Shown here: positions 47,601 to 58,366 of the stretch, one piece after another
Layout of the letters: each line of letters opens with the position of its first letter
How positions within the stretch are numbered: position 1 is the first letter of the stretch
Origin: Rhyacichthys aspro
Taxonomy: Eukaryota > Chordata > Actinopteri > Gobiiformes > Rhyacichthyidae
Length of the DNA stretch: 64,000 nt
Direction of reading: 5' to 3'
Assembly: GCA_036850595.1 (NCBI GenBank)
Contig: CM072163.1
Coordinates: forward strand, 3,086,595-3,150,594
Notes under the pieces: model-generated
Databases searched by the model: none
What the model saw: the letters and a program-made list of their open reading frames with translations, nothing else
Told to the model about the DNA's origin: nothing
Program-made: the position numbers and the translations under genes

Positions 47601-48213
47601 ATAGATATTGAGAGGTGTTAAAATGATAACAAAATGCTGAATGATTAAAATAATAACTAAAGCGTTGTTGTAGCTTGTAACAAAGAGCAGAAAGTTCAAA
47701 TCGGACAATTGGATGCAAAAGTCTGAACCTGTCCACAGTTATTGTTTTCTTAGTTCAGAGCTGGCACTGTAAAACGTCCCTCTAAATAATAAAATGGACG
47801 GAGTCAGCCTCGGTGCAGGGGTGAAGCTGAACTTTGACAGTCACTGGAGAGCTCTAGTTATTGTGTGCCGTGTTAATCATTTAGAGTTTTCTTTAAAATC
47901 CCAGACTGGTTCCCACTATGAAATTCAGCTTACGATGATGTAAAAGTGAGAAAGCGGTTTACACTCCACTGATGTTTTAGTTTAAAGACCGAGGTTTTGT
48001 CTTGAGACTCAATCAACTTGGACGTTGCAATCTGTTACATGTTTTATCTTTGCTCTCAGCCCTTAGCGTCCACCTAAAGCATTCAAACCTTAATATTTCA
48101 AGAAACGAGCTTTTTTCTGCTCTGTGTCAAGTTACGTTCACTCTTTTTGACTTCAGCAGTTGTTGTGAAAGTGTTAAAGTCTAACTGTTTTTTGTCCCTG
48201 TGACTCACGTTAG
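44668..48213 (+). other. ASCC3 intron 2
   Basis: The intron is AT-rich and bounded by GTAGGT and CGTTAG. It holds an old tandem duplication at 46641-46995 (listed separately) and a T-rich tract at 45112-45132. No further exon is recognised. Confidence 0.7.
46641..46995 (+). repeat. Diverged tandem duplication in ASCC3 intron 2, offset about 204 bp
   Basis: AGAATTTGAAAATACTCCAAGACCTGAACAGATTG at 46641 recurs as a variant at 46845 (AGAATTTGAAAATAATCCCAGACATTAACAGATTG). Both are followed by ATAAAGA, a GTTTAAAT/CTTAAAT word, TCTTGTTT/TCTCGTTT and TTTCATATTCTCTGCCA/TTCCATATTCTCTCCCA. It could be a repeat element inserted twice or a local duplication. Confidence 0.7.
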
Positions 48214-48364
48214 GCGAAGCGTCTGAAGAGGCAGGAGCTGTTTGCCAAAGAGGGTCTGACGTGGCAGAAGATTGTCCATTTCTGTAACGAACATCAGGAC
48301 AAAGCTCAGCAGCAAGCTGTCAGTCAGGAGCTGAAGAGCCTCCTTCTGGCAGCCAAACAGATCG
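48214..48364 (+). CDS. ascc3: ASCC3 coding exon 2
   Basis: The exon follows the acceptor CACGTTAG and encodes 50 codons plus one base. The peptide begins AKRLKRQELFAKEGLTWQKI and ends LLLAAKQI, matching the ASCC3 pattern GLTW.KI..F..E..........L..L..AAKQIVG. It ends ATCG|GTAATT, splitting the valine codon of KQIVG, which is completed by TG at 50881. The acceptor's pyrimidine tract (TTTTTTGTCCCTGTGACTC) is adequate. This is part of the helical N-terminal region that contacts ASCC2. Confidence 0.95.
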
Positions 48365-49329
48365 GTAATTAACTCAGCAGCCCCCACTCCACTGTCCTTT
48401 ATTTCCTCGTCGAACACGGTGTAGAAAGTGGACACGATGTTGTCTAAAAGGGACTTATTATGTTTCTGTTTGTTTCTTATGCATTACATTCTGGATTAAT
48501 CGCTCAGTGTAAAGAGGAAGTTTTAGACGGATACATTTTGCTGAAAAAATGCTTTCAAATCTCTCAAAAAGTGAATTGGAAGAATGTCTAATGATAGGCC
48601 CACTGCTTAGTCTGTAAATAGTGTTAATATCCAAAGCTGTAAAATATATATAACACATTCTTGGCATGCACATATTAGACAAATTATTATCAATTATTTC
48701 TGCAATATCAACATAAACAATATCTTTATCACACAGGCTGCTTGAATTGTGATTTTAATACTGGTATTCACATAATTTCCATTGTAGAGCCTTAAATCAA
48801 ATAAAAGAGTTAATGGGACCAATGTGAGTAAATCTGCAAGTTAGTCTAGAGTCTTGTATGTTTGTATTTTAATCAAAAACTTTAAGTCTTTTGCACGTTA
48901 TCTTGATATTGACTGTAAAACATTTAATGTCATTGTTAAACACTGACAAAACTGAGCTATAACATGCACTAATTTAAAATGTACTTACAGATTAATGGAC
49001 AGTTGTCTTTCTTGTTTTGATGCATGTCATATACAGTGTTTCCCATAGACTTAAAGTAGGTGTAATGTTGGTGATGGGACGGACTGTTTAGGTTGCATTC
49101 TGTTTATTCAAAAGCTTACGGTGTGGTGCTTTCATTTCATAGGACATTTCTCTATCATTTCTCGATTCTCTAACATCTCTGTGTAGACGATATACTGTGT
49201 GTCCAAGAGCTTTTTACAAAATATCCACAGTAAGACCAAACAAAGAGCTATTGACAGAGCAGTTTGGAAACTCACGTAACAAACTCTGACCTAAGTCATT
49301 TACCCAACAGAAAAAGCATCTTTCCTTTT

Positions 49330-49580
49330 GTTCTAATCTATTTTTGGTTTTATTTTAATGACAACTCGCCACCTGAGCAAAGATGCACAGACCACAGAGC
49401 GTCTCTTTGCAGGGCTGAAGTGTGTCTGCTCCTGTATGACCCCAAACAGCCCCACCAGGGGGTCACGGCTCCAGCCCAACGCCAAACACTCTGAACATGC
49501 CCCAGACCCCCCTCCAGCCGGCGCCCAACTGAGGACAGGACCAAAACATATGCTTCAAGGACGACATCTGACACATTTTT
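49330..49580 (-). mobile_element. LINE-1-type retrotransposon fragment, 3' end of the reverse-transcriptase ORF, broken
   Basis: On the minus strand one frame reads KHMFWSCPQL and, after a break, an adjacent frame reads PLVGLFGVIQEQ and RRSVVCASLL.RWRVVIK. HMFWSCP followed by a PL.ALFG block and an R..V..SLLARR..I block is the usual C-terminal layout of L1-clade (Swimmer/L1) LINE ORF2 in fish. The frame is shifted, the rest of the element is missing, and the piece is much richer in GC than the intron around it. It is a dead, 5'-truncated insertion in antisense to ASCC3. Confidence 0.7.
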
Positions 49581-49689
49581 AATATTTTTTACCAGGAATG
49601 AGTGACTAGTGTTGCTTTGTTTACAGATGCCCTTAAAAACAATGGAAAGCTATCTTGAAGTTTTCATTATTTAATTCCCGACTGCGATC

Positions 49690-50170
49690 TCTACTCTCTG
49701 AACCTCTCGAGACAGTAAAGAGCTCCTATATAAAAGCCATGGTTCTCGTTTACTTCGGGGCCGTACTGTTGCGTCTCACTCATCAGTCGGGACTAATGCT
49801 GTTTGTTGTGCGTCTCTCCGTCGCTTGATGTGTTGAACCTGCCCTCAGCTCAGAGACTGGAGCCTAATAAGAAGCCGCTCTTAAGGACACCGCTCTGAGG
49901 ATGAAAGACGCCATTCTGCTCGGCTACAAGCTGTAGCTACTGCTCCGCTTCAGACCATTTTAATTGCTTTAAATCCTTTTCATCTGTTTCCCTGCCTCTC
50001 CAACCTCGCTGCCGCCACTCGCTCTCTCCTTCTCGGTGACATTTTTCCTCTAATTGGACAATTACTCTGCATTTCTTTTTGTTAAGTGCAGTTCTGGTTA
50101 GGCATGAATTGTTTGGATATTATTTAAATGAGGTGCAGGGACCTTAAACAATGAGCTTATGCTTAGCCTT
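49690..50170. promoter_or_regulatory. Unique patch in ASCC3 intron 3, candidate enhancer; includes TATATAAAAG
   Basis: This complex, unrepeated segment contains CCTATATAAAAGCC (49726-49739) and paired homeodomain cores CTAATTGGACAATTAC near 50053. It is CpG-bearing compared with its flanks. It could be a conserved enhancer or an internal promoter. No coding exon follows the TATA-like box. Confidence 0.25.
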
Positions 50171-50880
50171 TAGGGCTCAGAGGAACATCTGCTGCAGCAA
50201 TGAAAAGTGTAGTCTTTATTAAAAAGCTATGCACAACAACATCACTATCTGGCTCCAGCTAGTGTTAATAGAAAATGTGAAGGTAATTTGCTGTAATCTT
50301 AATAATCACAGTAATTAAAATAACAACCAGTACATCTCATTTAATTGTCGTTTTTGTATCATTTTTGCTGTCACTTTAAGGCATACTCCCCCTTCTTTTT
50401 CCAATTAAAGCTATAACCCAACACCAAAACATTGTTATCGCAGTAGGTAAAGAGTCTTCAGACGCGTTCGCTCTCTTTTATTTGGTGTAATATTAGCACT
50501 AAGGCTGCATTCAGGCAAAAGAGGACAAGGGTCTTTGAGGTTTGTGTCTGACGAGGTGCTGATTGTAGACCCTGGGTGCTCGTGTCTGGTCCTATCTATA
50601 CTTTGATTTACAATTTAATGAAAAGGTTTTGAAAATTAAAAACAGCAGACTGCACAGTGAAAGAAATAACACAGAAGTGGTCTTGACCGTCTTGTTATAA
50701 ACTTTTATAAAAGTTTAGATTAGACTTTAGACTCAGATGTGCAATAGGATGATATCAGAGGCAATTTGGAGAGTGTTTGGCTGTATTTGTTGTGGAGCTT
50801 TCCATCTCCATCAGACTCGGAGGATCTTTTTATTTACCCATGATATTTCTGTGCTCACACTCTTTTGTTTTCTTCGACAG

Positions 50881-51458
50881 TGGGGTCTGAACATGGACAG
50901 GACGCCATCGAAAGCGCCGGGGTCTTTCTGTTTGAGACCTTCCACAACAAAGACCACGTTGGCACCGAGGAGACCCGCTCCATTAAACAGATGTTCGGCC
51001 CGTTTCCTTCGTCAGCCGCTGATGCCGCCTGTGCCACTCTTGTTAAGTTGGTGGTGAAGCTCGGGGACTCTCGCGTTGAAGAGTTCGTCCAAAGCCAGAG
51101 CTCGCGTCACGACCCCCAACGAGGCTTTACTTTCGGACGCAACATCACCTTCTCATTCGACAACTACACTTTAGAGCCTCTGGAAGAATTCCCTCCTAAT
51201 GGCTTTGAAGAAGACAACTTGACTCTGGATTTCAGGAACTTCATAAACAACCAACAAAGTGGGAAGAAGGCGTCCGATGAAAACCAAGCGTCCGGTTCAG
51301 AAAGAGAGCAGACCCCCGGAGACGAGACCATCCTGAGGACGGAGGTGGAGAAGTACCTGAGCGGAGGAAGCATGATCACCTCCAGCCCCGAGGAACTGTG
51401 CAGCTCTCTGTTCGAAATGCTGGCGTCACACAAGAGCAACGACGAGCTGCAGAACGAG
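50881..51458 (+). CDS. ascc3: ASCC3 coding exon 3
   Basis: This long exon (578 nt) follows TTTTGTTTTCTTCGACAG. It continues the frame with VGSEHGQDAIESAGVFLF, then TRSIKQMFGPFPSS, a block nearly invariant in ASCC3. After it come a variable stretch and RGFTFGRNITFSFDNY, the counterpart of the conserved FGKNLAFSFD block. An acidic, low-complexity part (SGKKASDENQASGSEREQ) probably forms a flexible linker before TEVEKYLSGGS and SLFEMLASHKSNDELQNE. The exon ends AACGAG|GTACAT in phase 0. The N-terminal half contributes to ASCC2 binding; the linker leads towards the helicase core. Third-position GC is clearly higher than in the flanking introns. Confidence 0.97.
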
Positions 51459-51649
51459 GTACATTTATACGAAACATAAATGATCTAATAGTCTCTGTGA
51501 AAGTGTTACAAGCAAAATCAAAGATGTCTGGTTCGCAAAAATTTGCCTTTTTACATTTTGGCGCTAAGCAAATGGTTGCTTTGGGAAGCCATGGTAAATA
51601 TGGAGAAGCTAGTTCTTAAAGCTGTCAGAATGCACACCTTAATAGTAGG

Positions 51650-51965
51650 AATTAGGGCTGCTGCATTATGGAAAAAATCATAATCACAATTATTTTGGTC
51701 ATTATTGAAATCACGATTATTTATTATTACTCATTAACTTTGGAAATATGTTAGATTTATTGAACAAAACAGTAAATTCTGTATTTAAATGTATAAATAA
51801 ATAGCTTAAAAAATAAACTGAAATAATAATTCATATAAATAAATAACAGTGCACTTCAACAATCTCGTGGAAAACAAGTAACAGTTTTCTCGATTACATA
51901 GGTTTTGTGATTATTGGGAGCCAAAATTGAAATTGAAAATTAGATTAATTATTAAATTTATTAGA
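51650..51965 (+). mobile_element. Non-autonomous DNA-transposon-like repeat, copy 1
   Basis: TTAGGGCTGC.GCATTATGGAAAAAATCATAATCACAATTATTTTGGTCATTATTGAAATCACGATTATT is the typical left end of a small element common in fish. The right part is GTGATTATTGGGAGCCAAAATTGAAATTGAAAATT. The same word order occurs at 57684-58199. It is AT-rich and non-coding; the superfamily is uncertain. Confidence 0.65.
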
Positions 51966-52114
51966 TTACACCAGCTGTAGGAATGTAACAAGAACATTTA
52001 GGACAATAAAAACATAATTTCGTAATGCAATAATACCATGATAACAGATCCACAGAATGATACAGTCATATTGTTGGAAAGAAATCAAAAACTCACAATG
52101 CAGTAATTTGTCGA

Positions 52115-52350
52115 AAGTCTGTTCATTCATTCATTCATTCATTTTTTATCGCCTGTTCCTGTTAGAGATTGTGGAGGGTGGAGTTATTTTAAGCAGAGGA
52201 CAGTGGCCCGTTAATTTCAAGCTAACACTTAGATACAGACAGTAACAGACAATCATTCACTCTCACATTTATTCACTAGTGGCTCTTTAGATTCACAGTT
52301 CACCTGTACAAACATGTCTTTGGATGCTTATATAAAGCTGGAGTACAAAG
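52115..52350 (-). mobile_element. L2-type LINE 3' end
   Basis: (ATTC)n at 52118-52141, then TTTTATCGCCTGTTCCTGTTAGAG, ACAGACAATCATTCACTCTCACATT and CATGTCTTTGGATGC, is the reverse strand of the fish LINE family whose 3' end is GCGGTAGAAAATGAATGAATG. It is decayed and non-coding. Confidence 0.75.
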
Positions 52351-55300
52351 GTAACACATTTAAAGTGTCCTGCAGAAGAAAAAAACCCAGCTCTCACTCA
52401 GGACTGACACCTGATATGACTTGGCTGAGGTTGACTGCACCGAGGGTTGTCTCTCCGTCACTTTAGAGACTGACATTGATGTTCTTTTTGTGGTTCACTG
52501 AAACAGAACAACCTTTTCAACCTTTCCCACTTTTTCTACCTGGATGACCAACTGTTCCATAACATCAGGCGATCGATCAGTATTGTCACACTTTGGTATC
52601 GCGATATTGTAATTACAAGCACCAACAACACGTAATAACACCAGCTATAAATGAACAAAAATATCAGCAATAATAAAATAAATAAAAATCATCCTCATCA
52701 TATTTATTGAATACATGAATGAAATACTGTCAACAGAAACTAATGTAAACCTGGTGTAACAGTGTTTAATTATTTCTTTGTATGTAGACCCTCAGTCTGA
52801 TCAAACTACATGGTAAATATCTAATATAATCACACTTTTAAAAAATAAAATCCTGAAGTCTGCAAACAGGAAAAAACTCATTTTTTCCCACATTTTGTGA
52901 CTGATTTGACCACATAAAAAACAGCGTAAACATGTTTTTCCAGTGGTTACCTTGATCTATTGGCGGTCTATAGGTCCTGACCTTGACCTTCAGAGACAGT
53001 CCGCGGTGAGTTGTTGTCAGGTGCATTACGGCGTGACAGTGAAGGCATCGTGTCCTTGGCCTTTAAAAGCAGCCTTTTAAAGACTTTGACATGGCTTTGA
53101 CCTTCAAGTACTACAACAGTACTATAAAGCATAAAAACACAGAATATCTGATTTAAAAGAGCGCATGTAGCAAATATGTTTATTGACAAAGATGAGGTGC
53201 AGTACGTGACAAAACAATTTAATATTTTAATAGACTTTCCTGTCTTACCTCCAAACAAAAGAGACAATTTAAAAGTAGTTATGCTAATGTACTATTCTCT
53301 TATGTCAGTGTGCGTTATCCTCTTATTGAAAGGAGAGGTTGGACCATATGTTACGGGATTGTTTTGCTCTTGGGATACATTATTGTGATACAGATACACA
53401 TATCGTGACATTTGTTGAAAGCCCATTACCCAGTGGAAAAGGGCTGTTGCGGATATAGACATAGGAGTTACCTGCAAAAGCACTCTTTGCTAAACTAGGA
53501 CTTTTTTCCACTACATTTTGACAGATATAGTGATTTATTATAAATGAATGTCTGCAGAATCGCTGTATTTTGAGATTATTGTGCACCGTGTGATTCCCAC
53601 TCCTCGTGTAGAGTGCAGCTTTTAGTTTTGAGGCTGAGACTGGAACTACTTGTGCTTTTGATCCTCCTTTCTGGCATATTTACAATAATTTAGTCCTAAA
53701 CCGCTCTCTTTTTCCTTAAAGAAGGTGCCTAGTGTAATGTTCATGTCATAAATAAATGCAAAAAGCTCACAGTTTGTTCAAATACATGGCTAATTTACAT
53801 AAATCAAAAAGTAAAGTATGTCCATTATCAGCTACCTTACAAAACTAACCAATTACAAAGAGGAAAAGATAACTTTGTATTCTAAAAAATAGGAGTAACA
53901 AGTCCATTATTCAAGCTGCTCATGGGCACAGTTAGTAGCTTTAAGGCTAAATTTGATCTTGCATTATTTTTTTATATTGTTAAAAGAAAAAAAAAACTGA
54001 TTACTCCAAAGAATTTGATTGATCACCCATCCTTATGAACAAAAACACTACAACACTTTACCATTTCAAACAATAGGTGCACCATTACGGAGCTATAGAC
54101 CCAGTGTGAATGGAAACTGCAGGTACAATAGTGCTCGTATACACAAATGGCTTTCCACTGTACCTACTGTTCCTCCGCAGCAGCACAGGGACCGCCACGA
54201 AATGTCACCGTCCCAGGGTCACCGATGAGAAATAACACAACGCAGGTTCTCTCCATTGTCAGCTTTAATGGGCCTGAGTGCAGAGCCTTTAAACTTTACT
54301 GTTGACTGTGGAGTCACACTGAGGTAGATGCATGGAGAGTCCGCAGGTGCACTCTCTCCAACATCGGACTTCTAAAGGTGTCAGTGTGAGAGCTCGCCTC
54401 CAAATGTCAGCTACGTGAGGAACATCTGAACCAGCGCTGCTTGGACGAGGAAGGAAGGGTGTAGGGAAGGATTTAAGGAAAGGAAACTGACAAATTTATA
54501 TATGTTCTAGTGTCATTGAACTGACCTTAATACATAAATAAATCACTATAACTTCAAAAAGAAAGAGACGGTATAATAAAACTATTCCCTCATTCTTTAT
54601 GTGCAACACAAAACAATAAGGAGCACCACACGCAGCTTCCCAGCATGCATTACTCTTTTGTGGTGAAAATGAGGCCGTTTAGTTTTGGTTTAAGACTGGA
54701 ACTACCTGTGGGCTGTGTGTATATTTACAATGGTTAATCTGTCTTCTCTACAGGATCTTGTTAGAGAGCAGTTTGGACAAGGAAGAAAGAAAGGAGTTAA
54801 GGATGTAGAGAAGCATCTAATGATGTAGGGAATGAAAAATGGAAAAGAAGTGGTAGTAGGAATTAATTTAGGATTGAAGGAAGGAAAGGAAGGAGGAAGG
54901 AGAAGGTAGTCGACTACAATCTGACAATGTTCAATAAATAGAAAGAAAGTTGCACTCTCACTGTTTTGTATAAAGATGTGATCCCAACGTGCCTCGTTCT
55001 GTTTCACTGAATCACTGTGTTTTAATTCCAGAGGATAAAAGGGTGCTTCTCAGTACAGTGCAGGACAGTTTACTAGTAAAGAATTGTTTATTAATGAAGG
55101 CACTTACAACAAAACCATCTTTCTTACTATATTTAATGGCCAACACGACTTATATCCACAACCTGTTAATGAGTGTTTACTGTTTAGTAAAGCAGTACAC
55201 TGAGTTTGTTCAGATTTGCTGTAACGCCCCGAAAAGTAACACCATTCAAACAATAAGATTTTAGTCTACTGTGACCTCATAGTGTTAATTAGTTGAGTGG

Positions 55301-56689
55301 TTGATCTGAGGCTGTGAGCCCTAATTCTTAGTAATCTTGGTCCTCATAAAAGCACTAATAAGAAGGAATATGGACATAGCTTTTAAAGGTAATGTAAAGG
55401 AATGTAAGGTCATAATTGTTTTAATGGATTGAACCCTTTTGGATTCACATAAAAGGTTATACAAAGACCCAAAGCTGTAGTCTGGTGAATCAGTCCGGTT
55501 CAAACCTTTTTTCTTCTAAAGGATGTCAAGCTTTTTTTAGATTTTGTGAGGTCACAAATGACTCCAGTCCAGAGAGTTGTATCTTCGGTATAAGTTCGGT
55601 CCTGCTGTACAATAAGAACTGATAACTAGGAAAAAGTCCAAATATGACTTTTGTAGTTTTTTTCCCCATTTTTTTGAGAAAACACACGCACAAACAATCA
55701 CACAATGCTTTGAAACATCCTCAAAGACACTAAAATATAAAACACAACAAATCCAAGGGTACTGTCTTCAGTTTGCACAACAGCAGCCTTTCTTCATTTC
55801 ATCCAGTCCCTTTTCTATTGGACATGGCACACGCCTCATTTCTTTGAGAACGACTCAAGTTCACCTCAAGAACATTGGACTCAGAATCAATATGAAGTTG
55901 GCTGGATTTGTAATTGTAGAGAATAGGCTGCTACACAATAGATATGACCTTCTCTGCTTCTTGGAGCCTGTTATAGATCCATCAATGCCTCTGTGACCAT
56001 TTAAGACAGAATATGTTGAAATTTAAAATACTTCCAGTTTTGTCTTCTTATATTTTCACAGATATGCATCACTTTGAAGAGATTTATTTATTTATGTATA
56101 TCATAAGTCAAATTAAATGAGTGCACTGTCCAACAATGGCATTCAGGAGTGCTACTTGTAAAAAGCTGTGTCCCTTCAATGCTCTTTGGATCTTTATTGT
56201 CGAAAGAAAAATCTGAGGTGCTTAAAAAGGTGGAAGGATAAAAAGCCTTTATTGTGAAAAAGACGGCATATGACTAACAGAGGGTGAACTACAGGATGGC
56301 AAAGCAAATATACTTCTTCATTATCAGATATTTCCACAAATCATTGAAGTTCCTGGTGAGTTTAATGCACTGGCACAATACATAGACATTGTTAAAACTG
56401 TAATATAGTATAGCATCGTCCTCATTATAGCACCTTAAGCTAATTTAGCAACAAAACAACGTTACAAGCCAAATCAGGTGTTTTATTTGAGCAAATTCAG
56501 TATTTTTTCAGTTCTTCCATGCACTCCATGTCAATACAGATCTTGGATATGGCTGAAACATTATGATGAATCCCTTTTAAAACATGATTGCCTTGTTACT
56601 TGATGGAGTCTGAAATGTCTCCTCAGTGCTATGTGTTAGGTGTAAAGAGTGAGAGGAAGTTGAATGTGTTATCGCAGACAGAGCCAGAG

Positions 56690-56740
56690 GCCTAGACAGT
56701 TAAACCCTCGACCTGTAGTTGCGGGTTTCGAGTTATTACA
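56690..56740 (+). mobile_element. tRNA-derived SINE head fragment
   Basis: CCTAGACAGTTAAACCCTCGACC followed by TGTAGTTGCGGGTTTCGAGTT resembles a tRNA A box and B box at about the usual spacing, with substitutions and a few lost bases. No body or tail is clear. Confidence 0.4.
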
Positions 56741-57039
56741 CTGTTAATGCTTTTCAATGGATGTAGCCTGGAGGATAGTGGACTGTACCGAGCCCATCTG
56801 AAGGAGAAAGTCACTCCTAATCACTTCCCTCCAAGGACACAATTCACGAGAGTTCATAAAATAGAAAAAAAAAGGAATCAGTTTGAGCAGGTAAAAGCCA
56901 GCCCCTCCCATCTCCCACTCACTAATATACAGCACACTCTGCAGCAATAAAACAGATATGCACAAGGACTAATAGAAATAAAAGAGAGCGCCAAGGGAAG
57001 CAGAGATAACCTGAACAAAGACATGACTGACCTCACATC

Positions 57040-57490
57040 AAAGCGTGTGTGTTGTTTTAGCTTCCTCCCGCGCTGACTACTGCTTTCCCGAGAGACGTCT
57101 CAGTGAAAGAGCCTCCATTTAGAAACCAGCTTTGAAAGGAAATGGGGAAAACTCATTGTATTGTTGTCACAGGTGTAAATTACATACCTCCAGCTCTACT
57201 ATTTTCCAATTAGAGAGCACCAACTTTATCACCGCTTCCCGCTCCGTGAGATGTCTTCACACAATGATATTGATGAGTGTGTGCTGCCAGGTCTCCATTA
57301 TGCTTTTAATTGTTCAGGGCTGCTGTGCACAGGGTTTCTTGTTGTTATTTTCCTGTCACTTGCTAAGTGCCAGGTGGCTATGTTTGGGAGGCTAAGCGGC
57401 AGAGCATATTCGGTACCAGGCGGATGGTAATTACCAGGTGTTCAGCCCTGGCATAGGCAGCCTGTTTGGGGCTGTTATGTGCCTTCACGA
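57040..57490. promoter_or_regulatory. Unique conserved-looking patch in ASCC3 intron 4, candidate enhancer
   Basis: The block is non-repetitive and GC-balanced, with TTTTCCAATTAGAG, GCTTTTAATTGTTC, GGTAATTACCAGG (a palindromic homeodomain core) and CATTATG-type words. It contrasts with the repeat-filled DNA on its right. It has no coding signature. Confidence 0.3.
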
Positions 57491-57683
57491 TTGAATGAAG
57501 CGGGGAACTCCTGTATTTGTTTTTCAGGAGGCCGTACTACCAGAACTTTGCCAAAAAGGAAAAATCCTAAAGAACCCAATGGAGATTATTAGGAACAGGA
57601 CCCAATGGACCCAAATGCTGTTACAAATGTTGTTTAGTTTAGCATCGTGTGGTTCATTCCTCTTTAGTCTCACCTTTTATCTG

Positions 57684-58199
57684 TTTAACTGTGATTATGG
57701 AAAAAAACATAATCACAGTTATTTTGGTAGTTACTGAAATCAATATTATTTTACAAGATTAGTTATTTACTTGTCACTGTGGGTTCTCTGTCAATGTTCG
57801 TCTATAAGTGTTAACCCTGCGACAAACTGGCTATTGTCCAGGGTGTACCCCGCCTAAGGCCCAAAGCTGCTGGGATAGGCTCCAGCCCCGCGACCCCAAA
57901 ATGGGACTAAACGGTAGAAAATGAATGAATGAACTCATTTACTTACTTACTAAATATGTTTATTGAACAAAACAGTGAATTCTCCTTAAAATAAATAATA
58001 TATTCAACAAATAAATAAACAGAAATAATAATTAAGATAAATAAATAAGCTCAACAATGTAGTTTACTTCCACAATCTCGTGAAAAAAACCCCAAGTAAT
58101 TATTAAAAAAAAAGTAATAAATAATCTTTTCTGGACTATATAGCTTTTGTGATTGTTGGGAGCTGAAATTGAAATTGAAAATTCAATTAATTGCACAGT
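57684..58199 (+). mobile_element. Non-autonomous DNA-transposon-like repeat, copy 2, interrupted by a LINE
   Basis: The left half (AACTGTGATTATGGAAAAAAACATAATCACAGTTATTTTGGTAGTTACTGAAATCA) and right half (TTTATTGAACAAAACAGTGAATTC to TTGTGATTGTTGGGAGC, GAAATTGAAATTGAAAATTC, ending TTGCACAGTT) match 51650-51965 in order. The two halves are separated by an L2-type LINE end at 57776-57936. The outer ends ACTGTG and CACAGT are inverted and flanked by TTA on both sides. Confidence 0.7.
57773..57936 (+). mobile_element. L2-type LINE 3' end nested inside the DNA-transposon copy
   Basis: ACCCTGCGACAAACTGGCTATTGTCCAGGGTGTACCCCGCCT, then GCTGGGATAGGCTCCAGCCCCGCGACCCC and CGGTAGAAAATGAATGAATGAA, is the unmistakable 3' region and tail of a very common fish LINE. 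It is flanked by ATTTACTT on both sides (57765-57772 and 57937-57944), consistent with a target-site duplication. Confidence 0.8.
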
Positions 58200-58248
58200 T
58201 TAAATGTGTTTGAGTATATTTTTTTACCGCCTCCATCTCTGCCTCCAG

Positions 58249-58366
58249 CTGTTTGAGCTGCTGGGCCCAGAGGGACTAGAGATGATCTCCACCCTCCTCC
58301 AACGCAGGACCTCCATCGTGGACTCCCTGCTCAGCGTCCCACCTGACAGAGCCTCGTACGCAGCAG
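58249..58366 (+). CDS. ascc3: ASCC3 coding exon 4; gene continues beyond the window
   Basis: The acceptor TTTTTTTACCGCCTCCATCTCTGCCTCCAG precedes 39 codons plus one base. The peptide LFELLGPEGLEMISTLLQRR joins directly to the DELQNE end of the previous exon, giving the family sequence DELQ.ELFELLGPEGLE. It ends GCAGCAG|GTGAGA. Together the four exons give 937 nt, about 312 codons, of roughly 2200. I searched the following 5.6 kb for the next conserved block (KKILGENAKPNYGCQV-like) and did not find it, so the rest lies right of the window. A decayed DNA transposon ends about 50 bp before this exon. Confidence 0.95.

Larger units (their letters stand above)
48365..50880 (+). other. ASCC3 intron 3
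   Basis: Bounded by GTAATT and TCGACAG. It contains a LINE-1-like fragment (49330-49580) and a GC-balanced unique patch (49690-50170). The remainder is AT-rich. Confidence 0.7.
51459..58248 (+). other. ASCC3 intron 4 (6.8 kb)
   Basis: Bounded by GTACAT and CCTCCAG. It holds two copies of one DNA-transposon-like repeat (51650 and 57684), two L2-type LINE pieces (52115 and 57776), a tRNA-like SINE fragment (56690), a purine-rich tract (54775-54905) and a candidate regulatory patch (57040-57490). I see no skipped exon; the protein is continuous across it. Confidence 0.7.

Noticed and set aside
52979..52995. TGACCTTGACCTT as a nuclear-receptor (ERR-type) response element
   Set aside because: A single motif in an intron without conservation evidence; similar CCTTGACCTT words occur by chance elsewhere (near 2520).
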